From: Flavobacterium sedimenticola
GTDB lineage: Bacteria; Bacteroidota; Bacteroidia; Flavobacteriales; Flavobacteriaceae
Length of the DNA: 64,000 nucleotides
Direction: 5' to 3'
Assembly: GCF_030053345.1 (NCBI RefSeq)
Contig: NZ_JASGBP010000012.1
Coordinates: forward strand, 1 to 64,000
The translations under genes and the position numbers were made by a program. Under the pieces are notes generated by a model, which was not told where the DNA came from, made no database searches, and saw nothing but the letters and a program-made list of their open reading frames with translations. Within the stretch, counting starts at the first letter, position 1, and the number at the start of each line of letters is the position of its first letter. This document shows positions 28,709 through 36,863 of the stretch, piece by piece.

Positions 28709-29821
28709 ATGAAAAAAATAATTTTAAGTTTTGCAATTTTATCCATGTTGGCAACTACTTCATGTAGTACTCCGGACGGAATTGATTCAAGTACATCGTC
28801 ATTAAATTCGGCCGAAGCCGCTAATTTTGACAGAATATTTGATATTAGTACAGACAATTCGGGATTGGTTAAAATTACTCCAATCGGAGAAGGAGTCTCT
28901 CGTTTTGACGTTACTTTGGGTCACGGCTCAACGGATCCTATTTCAATCAATCCCGGCGGAAATGTTTCACACAACTATCCTGAAGGAAATTATACGGTAA
29001 CCATTGTATCATATGATATTGCAGGTCACACTACGACCAACACCTACCCGTTGCAAGTTACATATGTGGCTCCCATCAATATAAATGTCAATCAAAGTTT
29101 TGCCGGAACAACGTTAACATTAACGGCTACTGCCGATTATGCTAACGGAATGGTAGTGACTTGGGGCGACGGCGGTGTCGGTGAAGTACCTACTGTAATG
29201 TCGGGCTCTTTGGGCGGAACATTTACGTCCCCGAGTCATACGTATGCGCCGGGAGTTTATACGTTAACAGTAACCGCCTTGAGTGGCGGAGCTGCCACAA
29301 CAACAGTAACATATCCTATTACTGTTTTTGCCCCTTACAGTTTACCGATTACTTATGAAAGTCCGATTCAAAATTATGGTATCGGCGGAACTTTCGGTGG
29401 AGTTAATGTGGCAGTAGTAGCGAATCCTTTCCCGGGTGGAATCAATACAAGCAGTAATGTTTGGAAGTACACCAAAACAGTGGGAGCGGCATGGTGGAGT
29501 GGTACTTGGACACCTATGGCATCACCTAATTCTGTTCCGATAAATATTGATAACGGAAGTAAAATTAAAGTAATGGTCTATTCAACCGAAGTGGGCAAAA
29601 TGCTTAATGTGGAATTAGAGCAAGGAACTAACGGTGTGCCGAATCAAATTTTAAAAGTTCCTTCTACTGTGGCGAACCAATGGGAAGAATTGGTGTTTGA
29701 TTTTGGACCTGCCGGAATCCCTGCCGGTACAACTTTTAACCAACTTGTATTCCGTTATAATGATGTTATCGACGGTTTAGGAGAGGTGATTTATATAGAC
29801 AACGTTACGCAATCAAACTAA
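28709..29821 (+). CDS. PKD-domain surface lipoprotein with C-terminal glycan-binding-like module
   Basis: 370 residues with a lipobox (TTSC) in a short signal peptide. Two PKD/Ig-like domains follow: one around 45-125, and one around 130-215 containing 'TADYANGMVVTWGDGG' and 'PSHTYAPGVYTLTVTA'. The C-terminal 150 residues ('TYESPIQNYGIGGTFGG', 'SSNVWKYTKTVGAAWWSG', 'WEELVFDFG', 'DGLGEVIYIDNV') resemble the carbohydrate-binding beta-sandwich found in flavobacterial laminarinases and glycan-binding lipoproteins. It occupies the SusE position, 11 bases after susD. I infer a surface glycan-binding protein. Confidence 0.82.
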   Translation: MKKIILSFAILSMLATTSCSTPDGIDSSTSSLNSAEAANFDRIFDISTDNSGLVKITPIGEGVSRFDVTLGHGSTDPISINPGGNVSHNYPEGNYTVTIVSYDIAGHTTTNTYPLQVTYVAPININVNQSFAGTTLTLTATADYANGMVVTWGDGGVGEVPTVMSGSLGGTFTSPSHTYAPGVYTLTVTALSGGAATTTVTYPITVFAPYSLPITYESPIQNYGIGGTFGGVNVAVVANPFPGGINTSSNVWKYTKTVGAAWWSGTWTPMASPNSVPINIDNGSKIKVMVYSTEVGKMLNVELEQGTNGVPNQILKVPSTVANQWEELVFDFGPAGIPAGTTFNQLVFRYNDVIDGLGEVIYIDNVTQSN

Positions 29822-29830
29822 AAAAATGTT

Positions 29831-30805
29831 ATGAAAAATAATTTTAAACTTTTATCAGTAGGATTTCTTTTTGTGGCCTCGTTTTTTACGTCATGCCAAA
29901 AAGATGATTATTCGTTGGGAGATCTTACAGCTCCCACAGGGTTAACCATAGAAACTGATGTTGTGGGTCAGAATACTTCCAATCCTAACGGAGACGGCTC
30001 CGGGAATGTCAATATCAAGGTGACGGCAGAAAACGCCATTGCTTTCAAAATTGGTTACAATGAAATTAACGATTTAACCTCCCAAGTAGAATTGGTAAGT
30101 CTCCCCGGAACTATAATCAACAGTTTGCCTACAGCTACTGTAACTAAAAAGTTCACAATGTTAGGATTGCACACCTATCGTATAACCGTTGTGGCTTATG
30201 GTAGAGGCGGCACTTCAACTACGGCTACGGCTGAAGTTGATGTAGTGAGCAACTTCTCTCCGGATCCGGACATTGTTACCTACTTAACAAACGATACTTC
30301 TAAGACCTGGAAAGTAGATCAAAGTGTTCCCGGACATTTTGGAGTTGGTCCCTGGATAGGTGAAGTAACTCCTATTTGGTGGTCTGCCGCAATAGACGAA
30401 AAAGTGTTGTGCTGTAATTGTTTTTATACATCGCGATTTACGTTTACCAAAGTAGCAGCTTCCAATTCTTTCTCCATTCAAGTAGCTACTCCCGACGGAG
30501 CATTTACCAAAACCGGTTCGTTAGCTTCTATTCCGGGAATTCCTGCCTCTGGTGACGAAGGTTGTTACAGCTATGGAGGAGGTGATACTGCGTTCTCATT
30601 TATTCCGGCAAGTTCAGGAATTGCTGCCGAAACGCCTTCCACCCAAACCAGTATCATGTTGTCCGGCAGTACAACCTTCATTGGTTACGGTGCTTTGCAA
30701 AAGGAATATGAAATAATGGTGATTACACCAACCTATATGTATCTTAGAGTACAAGGAACAGAAACCGGAAACGCCTGGTATTTAAAAATGGTACCGGTGA
30801 ACTAA
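29831..30805 (+). CDS. Surface lipoprotein with Ig-like domain (SusE/F position)
   Basis: 324 residues with lipobox FTSC. Residues about 35-140 form an Ig/PKD-like domain ('NPNGDGSGNVNIKVTAENA') that is clearly related to the N-terminal domain of the next-encoded GH16 enzyme ('LPNGDGSGLVNFTVSADNA'). The C-terminal half has 'SKTWKVDQSVPGHFGVGPW', a 'CCNCFY' cysteine cluster, and ends 'NAWYLKMVPVN', a layout known from hypothetical outer-membrane proteins of glucan loci. No enzyme motif is seen. It is probably an accessory glycan-binding or docking lipoprotein. A large stem-loop follows the stop codon. Confidence 0.8.
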   Translation: MKNNFKLLSVGFLFVASFFTSCQKDDYSLGDLTAPTGLTIETDVVGQNTSNPNGDGSGNVNIKVTAENAIAFKIGYNEINDLTSQVELVSLPGTIINSLPTATVTKKFTMLGLHTYRITVVAYGRGGTSTTATAEVDVVSNFSPDPDIVTYLTNDTSKTWKVDQSVPGHFGVGPWIGEVTPIWWSAAIDEKVLCCNCFYTSRFTFTKVAASNSFSIQVATPDGAFTKTGSLASIPGIPASGDEGCYSYGGGDTAFSFIPASSGIAAETPSTQTSIMLSGSTTFIGYGALQKEYEIMVITPTYMYLRVQGTETGNAWYLKMVPVN

Positions 30806-30816
30806 ATAGATTATAC

Positions 30817-30853
30817 AGCCAACAGGGATTGTTGCAACCAATGCCTGTTGGCT
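30817..30853 (+). other. Intra-operon stem-loop
   Basis: AGCCAACAGG (30817-30826) pairs perfectly with CCTGTTGGCT (30844-30853); inside, ATTG/CAAT can add a second helix. No T-run follows, so a transcript-stabilising, processing or partial-termination role fits better than a full terminator. Confidence 0.7.
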
Positions 30854-30890
30854 TATAATTCTGAATTTATTAACTTTTAATTTTCTGATT

Positions 30891-31964
30891 TTGAGATTTA
30901 GCATTTCGTACAAAAGCCTTTTTAATTTAGGGGTGTTTTCAGTTATATCACTCTTTGCCTTAATCGGTTGTAGTAGTAGTGGTGATGGAGAAGACCAAAG
31001 TAATACGCCATCCAACTTAGTAGTTAACAAAGTTATAGTCGGTGCTACTTCCTCTTTGCCTAATGGTGACGGTAGCGGATTGGTTAACTTTACGGTATCG
31101 GCAGATAACGCTACCTCGTATAAAGTTTTAATTGGTTCGGATGTCATTAACTCCACAAGCGGAATATTCAGCTATACTTTTAATCAATCAGGAACAAATG
31201 ATTACACCATTTATGTTTCGGCTTACAATGGTTCAAGATTTATTTCTACATCAGTGGTTGTGACGGTTTATGTTACGCCATCGTTAGTATGGTCTGATGA
31301 ATTTAATGTTGATGGTGCGCCCGATAGCTCTAAATGGAGTTATGAAACCGGCGCCGGTGGCTGGGGAAACAACGAATTGCAATATTACACCAACCGTCCC
31401 GAAAACGTAATTGTACAGAATGGGGTTTTAAAAATTAACCTTATCAAGGAATCCTACAGTGGGAGTAATTATACTTCGGCCCGTATCGTAACAAAAAATA
31501 AGTATTCTTTTAAATACGGAAGAGTCGATATCAGAGCTAAACTTCCGGCAGGTGGTGGTACTTGGCCGGCACTCTGGATGTTGGGTTCCGATATCAATAC
31601 CAATCCGTGGCCGGGCTGTGGCGAAATCGACATAATGGAGCATGTTGGTAATAATCCCAACAGAATTTACGGCACGCTACACTATCCCGGTAATTCCGGA
31701 GGAAATGCAGTGGGTGGTAATGTTTTAATATCCAATGCAACAACAGAATTTCACGTGTATTCCTGCGATTGGAATGCATCAACAATAAGGTTTTACGTTG
31801 ATAATGTGCTGTTTTACACCTTTAACAACAATAGTGGTTTACCTTTTAACAAACCATTCTTCTTTATATTCAATTGTGCCATGGGGGGAAATTTTGGCGG
31901 GGCGGTTGATCCCAATTTCACATCGGCAACTCTTGAAGTTGATTACGTTCATGTTTTTAATTAA
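30891..31964 (+). CDS. Glycoside hydrolase family 16 beta-glucanase (laminarinase-like lipoprotein)
   Basis: 357 residues starting at a TTG: no ATG lies near the start in this frame, and TTG at 30891 gives a complete lipoprotein signal ('LFNLGVFSVISLFALIGC'). ATT at 30888 is an alternative. An N-terminal Ig-like domain (about 40-130) is shared with the preceding lipoprotein. The GH16 jelly-roll follows: 'VWSDEFNVDGAPDSSKWSYE', 'WGNNELQYYT', and the catalytic ExDxxE as Glu245-Asp247-Glu250 in 'CGEIDIMEHVG'. GH16 members of this type are endo-beta-1,3-glucanases acting on laminarin. As a lipoprotein it should sit on the cell surface and cut polymer before import. Confidence 0.92.
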   Translation: MRFSISYKSLFNLGVFSVISLFALIGCSSSGDGEDQSNTPSNLVVNKVIVGATSSLPNGDGSGLVNFTVSADNATSYKVLIGSDVINSTSGIFSYTFNQSGTNDYTIYVSAYNGSRFISTSVVVTVYVTPSLVWSDEFNVDGAPDSSKWSYETGAGGWGNNELQYYTNRPENVIVQNGVLKINLIKESYSGSNYTSARIVTKNKYSFKYGRVDIRAKLPAGGGTWPALWMLGSDINTNPWPGCGEIDIMEHVGNNPNRIYGTLHYPGNSGGNAVGGNVLISNATTEFHVYSCDWNASTIRFYVDNVLFYTFNNNSGLPFNKPFFFIFNCAMGGNFGGAVDPNFTSATLEVDYVHVFN

Positions 31965-31998
31965 TATTTTGTTTAGGTTAGATTAGCCATCCATCTAT

Positions 31999-32025
31999 AG
32001 CTTCTGTTACTAAGTAACAGAAGCT
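31999..32025 (+). other. Perfect stem-loop inside the glucan locus
   Basis: AGCTTCTGTTAC and GTAACAGAAGCT form a 12-bp perfect stem with a TAA loop, 35 bases after the GH16 stop. It lacks a T-run. It could protect upstream mRNA ends, or partly terminate before the promoter-like sequence at 32045. Confidence 0.75.
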
Positions 32026-32044
32026 GTGTTGGATACTTATTCGA

Positions 32045-32077
32045 TTTGAACACTGTATTTAATGAAGTGTATCTTTT
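32045..32077 (+). promoter_or_regulatory. Possible internal promoter for the distal glucanase genes
   Basis: TTTG at 32045-32048, 21 bases, then TATCTTTT with a following G at 32078 (TATCTTTTG, one T more than TAnnTTTG). It lies in the longest gap of the locus, after a stem-loop and about 75 bases before the first GH30 gene. Confidence 0.4.
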
Positions 32078-32150
32078 GGCAAAACCCAAAAAGAAGCAAT
32101 CTTTCAAACCAATACATCCCAAGTCTTTCACATTCTAAAATGAAGAATAA

Positions 32151-33593
32151 ATGCTAAAAAAAAGAAAAATACAAATCCTCCTTTTTGCCACAATTTTAGG
32201 AATATTATCCGGTTGTGCTCAATCATCAGAGGGTTCAGACGATACCCCGGATCCTACACCAACCGTTAACGAAGTCGATTTTTGGCTTACCAAAGGCAAC
32301 GGTTCTGTTAAATTGGAAAAACAAAATACGGTATTGGCATTCACTAATACGACAAACATTTACCCTAATATTGAGGTAAATGACAATCAAACGTATCAAA
32401 CCGTCGATGGTTTCGGGTTTACACTTACCGGTGGCAGCGTAGAGGTTATTAACCAACTAGGAGCTTCTAAAAAACAAGAGTTGTTACAAGAACTTTTTGG
32501 TTCTTCGGTTAATGCTATTGCTATTAATTATTTAAGAATCAGCATAGGTGCTTCCGATTTGAACAGCACCGTGTTTTCCTATAACGATATGCCGCCGGGT
32601 CAAACGGATGTCAATTTAAACAATTTCAGTTTGGCTCCGGATAGTCAATTAATCCAAATGCTAAAAGATATTTTGGCCATCAATCCGACTATAAAAATAA
32701 TGGCTACACCTTGGTCACCTCCGGTATGGATGAAGGATAACAACAGTTCTATTGGAGGTAGTTTATTGCCTCAATATTACGGTGTCTATGCAAACTATTT
32801 TGTAAAATACATTCAGGCTATGCAGGCCGAAGGTATTTCTATTGATGCCATTACACCGCAAAACGAACCCTTGCACCCGGGTAATAATCCGAGTATGCTA
32901 ATGTTGGCCACGGAACAGGCTAATTTTATTAAAAATAATTTAGGTCCGGCTTTTCAATCGGCCGGAATTACCACCAAAATTGTGACGTACGACCATAATT
33001 GTGACAAACCGGAATATCCATTGACCGTATTGTCAGATGCGGCAGCCAATGCCTTTATCGATGGCTCTGCCTTTCATTTGTATGCGGGTGATATTTCGGC
33101 TTTGAGTACGGTTCACAATGCCTTTCCTTCGAAAAATATTTACTTCACCGAACAATACACCGCTTCAACAGGCAGTTTTGACGGCGATTTAAAGTGGCAC
33201 TTAAAAAATGTAATTATAGGTTCGATGCGCAATTGGAGCAAAACGGCTTTGGAATGGAATTTAGCCAATAATGCCTCTTTCGGGCCTCATACGCCCGGAG
33301 GATGTACAACCTGTAAAGGAGCGATTACGATTACCGGTAATTTCAGTTATGAGAAAAATGTCGGATTTTATATCGTGGGTCACGCTTCTAAGTTTGTGCC
33401 AACCGGTTCGGTCCGAATAGCCTCAACCCAATCGGGCAGCCTGAATACAGTAGCATTTAAAACCCCAAACGGGAAAAAGGTGCTTATAGTAGAAAATGAC
33501 GGCACTGCGCCTTCAGTATTCAATATCAAATACAATGGTAAATGGACTCCGGTTTCATTGGAAGGCGGATCAGTAGGAACCTTTATTTGGTAA
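32151..33593 (+). CDS. Glycoside hydrolase family 30 (lipoprotein), first copy
   Basis: 480 residues, lipobox LSGC. The GH30 (beta/alpha)8 barrel plus side beta-domain is recognisable by 'QTVDGFGFTLTGGSVEVI', 'YLRISIGASDL', 'ATPWSPPVWMKDN' and the two catalytic glutamates, the acid/base Glu239 in 'TPQNEP' and the nucleophile Glu334 in 'YFTEQYT'. GH30 of this kind includes glucosylceramidase-like, beta-1,6-glucosidase and beta-1,6-glucanase enzymes. In a laminarin-type locus the expected task is removing beta-1,6-linked side chains. It has no ATG-proximal regulatory signal of its own beyond the possible promoter at 32045. Confidence 0.92.
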   Translation: MLKKRKIQILLFATILGILSGCAQSSEGSDDTPDPTPTVNEVDFWLTKGNGSVKLEKQNTVLAFTNTTNIYPNIEVNDNQTYQTVDGFGFTLTGGSVEVINQLGASKKQELLQELFGSSVNAIAINYLRISIGASDLNSTVFSYNDMPPGQTDVNLNNFSLAPDSQLIQMLKDILAINPTIKIMATPWSPPVWMKDNNSSIGGSLLPQYYGVYANYFVKYIQAMQAEGISIDAITPQNEPLHPGNNPSMLMLATEQANFIKNNLGPAFQSAGITTKIVTYDHNCDKPEYPLTVLSDAAANAFIDGSAFHLYAGDISALSTVHNAFPSKNIYFTEQYTASTGSFDGDLKWHLKNVIIGSMRNWSKTALEWNLANNASFGPHTPGGCTTCKGAITITGNFSYEKNVGFYIVGHASKFVPTGSVRIASTQSGSLNTVAFKTPNGKKVLIVENDGTAPSVFNIKYNGKWTPVSLEGGSVGTFIW

Positions 33594-33615
33594 TAATAAA
33601 CAAACAAGATTTCTA

Positions 33616-35070
33616 ATGAAAAAACTAATCATATTTTTTTTAACAATAGCATTTTCGGCCACAGGACAGTCGAAGAAAAAAATATTACCGCAACCGTTCT
33701 CCACCAAAGGTAAAATTGTTACGGTATATACTTCAGCCGACAGTACAAATCTTCGGTTGAGCAAAACAGCCGATTTACCTTTTCGGGAATTAAAGCAACC
33801 CTTGGAAACACAAACCTGTATTTTTGTGAATCCCAACAAGACTTTTCAAACATTCATAGGAATAGGCGGCGCAATTACAGATGCCAGTGCTGAAGTTTTC
33901 GCCAAATTGTCTCCTGAAAAGCAGCAAGAGTTTTTGGAAGCCTATTTTTCTAAAGAAAAAGGAATTGCGTATACTTTGTTGCGAACAAATATGAACAGTT
34001 GCGACTTTAGTTCGGATTCCTATACGTATGTGGCAGAGGGAGATAAAGAGTTGAAAACGTTTGATATTAAACATGACAAACAATTTAAAATTCCCTTAAT
34101 CAAAAAAGCATTGGGAATCATTGGCTCAAAAGCTACTTTTTACATCAGTCCATGGTCACCGCCGGCTTTTATGAAAGATAATAAAAGCATGCTTCAAGGC
34201 GGTAAATTGTTGCCGGAGTATTACCAATCTTGGGCTAATTACTATGTGAAATATATCAATGCACTCCAAAAGGAAGGCATACCGGTTTGGGGATTAACCG
34301 TCCAAAACGAACCCATGGCCAAGCAAACCTGGGAATCCTGTATTTATTCCGCTACAGAGGAAAGAGATTTTCTTAAGAATTATCTCGGCCCTACACTGAA
34401 AAGAGCCGGTATGGGAGATAAAAAAATCACAGTTTGGGATCACAACCGAGATTTGTTGTTACAGCGGGCGAACACGGTTTTAGAAGATCCGGAAGCCGCT
34501 AAATACGTTTGGGGTATCGGATTTCACTGGTATGAAAGCTGGAGTGGTGGAGAGCAGATGTATGAAAATGTGGGTAAAGTGAATGAACTCTATCCGTCTA
34601 AAAAACTGATGTTTACCGAAGGTTGTGTCGAAAAATTTGATGCCCAAAAATACCAACTATGGAAAAACGGACAACGTTACGGAAAATCGATGATTAACGA
34701 TTTTAATAACGGCACTGTGGCATGGACGGATTGGAACATTTTATTAGACCAAAACGGAGGCCCGAATCATGTGAAGAACTTCTGTTTTGCACCCATACAT
34801 GCTGACACCAATACGGGAGAATTAATTTATACGCCAAGCTATTATTTTATTGGACATTTTTCAAAATTTATTGAAAAAGGTGCTAAAAGGGTAAGTAGCG
34901 CGGCCAGCAGAAGCCAACTGCTGACCACTTCTTTTCGAAACGAAACCGGTAAAATGGTGACCGTGGTCATGAATCAAAGCAATCAAACCATCAACTATTA
35001 TTTATGCATCGGTACGGCCGCTACCGAAGTAGCTATTCAACCCAATGCTATTCAAACTTTAGTGTATTAA
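33616..35070 (+). CDS. Glycoside hydrolase family 30, second copy
   Basis: 484 residues with a cleavable signal peptide (MKKLIIFFLTIAFSATGQ). GH30 motifs: 'FIGIGGAITDASAEVF', 'TLLRTNMNSCDFSSDSY', 'ISPWSPPAFMKDN', acid/base Glu232 in 'VQNEPMAKQTWES' and nucleophile Glu335 in 'MFTEGCVE'. The sequence is clearly diverged from the first GH30 (for instance 'RTNMNSCDFS' against 'RISIGASDLN'), which suggests a different subfamily and linkage or chain-length preference rather than a recent duplication. The 'NEPMAKQTWES' version is the commoner one in family-3-like endo-beta-1,6-glucanase/beta-glucosidase members. It is predicted to be periplasmic. Confidence 0.92.
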   Translation: MKKLIIFFLTIAFSATGQSKKKILPQPFSTKGKIVTVYTSADSTNLRLSKTADLPFRELKQPLETQTCIFVNPNKTFQTFIGIGGAITDASAEVFAKLSPEKQQEFLEAYFSKEKGIAYTLLRTNMNSCDFSSDSYTYVAEGDKELKTFDIKHDKQFKIPLIKKALGIIGSKATFYISPWSPPAFMKDNKSMLQGGKLLPEYYQSWANYYVKYINALQKEGIPVWGLTVQNEPMAKQTWESCIYSATEERDFLKNYLGPTLKRAGMGDKKITVWDHNRDLLLQRANTVLEDPEAAKYVWGIGFHWYESWSGGEQMYENVGKVNELYPSKKLMFTEGCVEKFDAQKYQLWKNGQRYGKSMINDFNNGTVAWTDWNILLDQNGGPNHVKNFCFAPIHADTNTGELIYTPSYYFIGHFSKFIEKGAKRVSSAASRSQLLTTSFRNETGKMVTVVMNQSNQTINYYLCIGTAATEVAIQPNAIQTLVY

Positions 35071-35097
35071 CTAATTTATAAACAGAGATTTATACGG

Positions 35098-36861
35098 ATG
35101 CTATTCAAAAAAATAAATATCGCAGTACTCTTTCTTTCTTCCGTTGTTTACGGACAAGGTTTCTTGCACCGAGAAGGACAAAAGATTGTTGATGGTAACG
35201 GAAACAATGTTCTTTTGAGAGGTTTAGGAATAGGAGGCTTGATGGTGCAGGAAGGCTATATGCTGAAAACGTCTGATTTTGCGGGACCACAACATCAAAT
35301 TCGAAAAAAAATAGTTGATGTTATAGGAGAAGAAAACGCCGAAGAATTTTATAAAGCGTACCGAAAAAACGGATTGACTAAAACAGATGTTGATTCTTTG
35401 GCAGCTTGGGGATTCAATTCCGTTCGTCTTCCGATGCATTATAATTTGTACACTTTACCCATCGATAAAGAACCTGTGGCCGGGCAAAATACTTGGTTGG
35501 AAGAAGGCTTCAAAATGACTGACGACTTACTCCAATGGTGTGCCGCCAACAAAATGTATCTCATACTCGATTTACATGCTGCTCCGGGAGGACAAGGCAA
35601 AGACGCCAATATTTCCGATTATGATGCTTCCAAGCCTTCTCTATGGGAAAGCCTGGCCAATCAGGATAAAATGATTGCTTTTTGGAAGAAGATAGCGGAG
35701 CGTTACAAGGATAATCCTTGGATTGGAGGTTATGATATCATTAATGAGCCCAATTGGAATTTTTCCGGAACCAATCCCAACGGTTGTGATGAAACCCAAA
35801 ACATACCGTTGCGCGATTTACAAGTTAGGATTACACAAGCGATTCGTGAGGTAGATCATAACCATTTAATTATTATCGAAGGCAACTGCTGGGGTAATAA
35901 CTATAAGGGAATTTTTCCGCTTTGGGATGAAAACATGGCTTTGAGTTTTCACAAGTATTGGAATTACAACGACTTGGCCAGCATTCAGGAAATAACAAAT
36001 TACAGAAAGGAGTACAATGTTCCGATTTGGTTAGGTGAGAGCGGCGAAAATTCAAATGTATGGTTCAAAGATGTCATCACTTTAATGGAATCCAATAACA
36101 TCGGTTGGGCTTTTTGGCCCATGAAAAAGGTTGACAATATTGCCGGCGTGACTTCTGTAAAAGAGACAAAAGGATACAGCAGGCTGTTAGAGTATTGGAA
36201 AAAAGGGGAAAACAAACCCACCGTCGATGAGGCTAAATCAATATTGATGGAATTAGCCGAAAATTACAAAATGGAAAATGTAACCGTCAAGCGCGATGTT
36301 ATTGACGCTATGTTCAGACAAATTTATTCATCCGAGACCAAGCCATATAAAGAACACCTTTTGCCGGGAAGAATTTTTGCTTCTGAGTACGATTTGGGTC
36401 CGATACAAAGGGCTTATTTTGATGGAGATGTGGCTAATTATTGGGTGGCCAACGGGGGAAAACACACCGAATGGAACAGTGGTCATCAAATGCGAAATGA
36501 TGGTGTTGATATTCAAAAATGTGACGATACAGTCACCAATGGATATGCTGTAACCGACATTAAAGAAGGCGAGTGGTTGCAATACACGTTTGACCTGCAG
36601 CACAATCAGGTGTTTGAAGTTGCTATTCGCTACGCCGCAGCGCAACCCAACACAAAATTATTTTTAACAGATGAAAACGGGAACCCACTTTCTAAAATAA
36701 TTGTTCTTCCTGCCACCGGCGGAAACGCAAAATGGAAGACATCGTTTATCGCTTCAATACCTTTTAAAAGCGGAATCAATAAAGTGCGAATTCATTTTAA
36801 AGAAGGAAATTTTAATTTGAATTATCTCGATTTTAAATTACCAATCCACAAACCCAATTGA
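35098..36861 (+). CDS. Glycoside hydrolase family 5 with C-terminal CBM6-like module
   Basis: 587 residues with signal peptide (SSVVYGQ). The GH5 barrel spans about 20-390: 'GFNSVRLPMHYNLY', 'LILDLHAAPGGQG', acid/base Glu217 in 'DIINEPNWN' and nucleophile Glu314 in 'WLGESGEN'. The last 150 residues ('AYFDGDVANYWVANGG', 'TEWNSGHQMRNDGVDI', 'DIKEGEWLQYTFDL', 'NLNYLDFKL') have the layout of a CBM6-type beta-sandwich, a family that often binds beta-1,3-glucan or its ends. I infer a beta-glucan-active GH5; the subfamily is not determined. Its stop is 2 bases before the GH3 start codon. Confidence 0.9.
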   Translation: MLFKKINIAVLFLSSVVYGQGFLHREGQKIVDGNGNNVLLRGLGIGGLMVQEGYMLKTSDFAGPQHQIRKKIVDVIGEENAEEFYKAYRKNGLTKTDVDSLAAWGFNSVRLPMHYNLYTLPIDKEPVAGQNTWLEEGFKMTDDLLQWCAANKMYLILDLHAAPGGQGKDANISDYDASKPSLWESLANQDKMIAFWKKIAERYKDNPWIGGYDIINEPNWNFSGTNPNGCDETQNIPLRDLQVRITQAIREVDHNHLIIIEGNCWGNNYKGIFPLWDENMALSFHKYWNYNDLASIQEITNYRKEYNVPIWLGESGENSNVWFKDVITLMESNNIGWAFWPMKKVDNIAGVTSVKETKGYSRLLEYWKKGENKPTVDEAKSILMELAENYKMENVTVKRDVIDAMFRQIYSSETKPYKEHLLPGRIFASEYDLGPIQRAYFDGDVANYWVANGGKHTEWNSGHQMRNDGVDIQKCDDTVTNGYAVTDIKEGEWLQYTFDLQHNQVFEVAIRYAAAQPNTKLFLTDENGNPLSKIIVLPATGGNAKWKTSFIASIPFKSGINKVRIHFKEGNFNLNYLDFKLPIHKPN

Positions 36862-36863
36862 GA

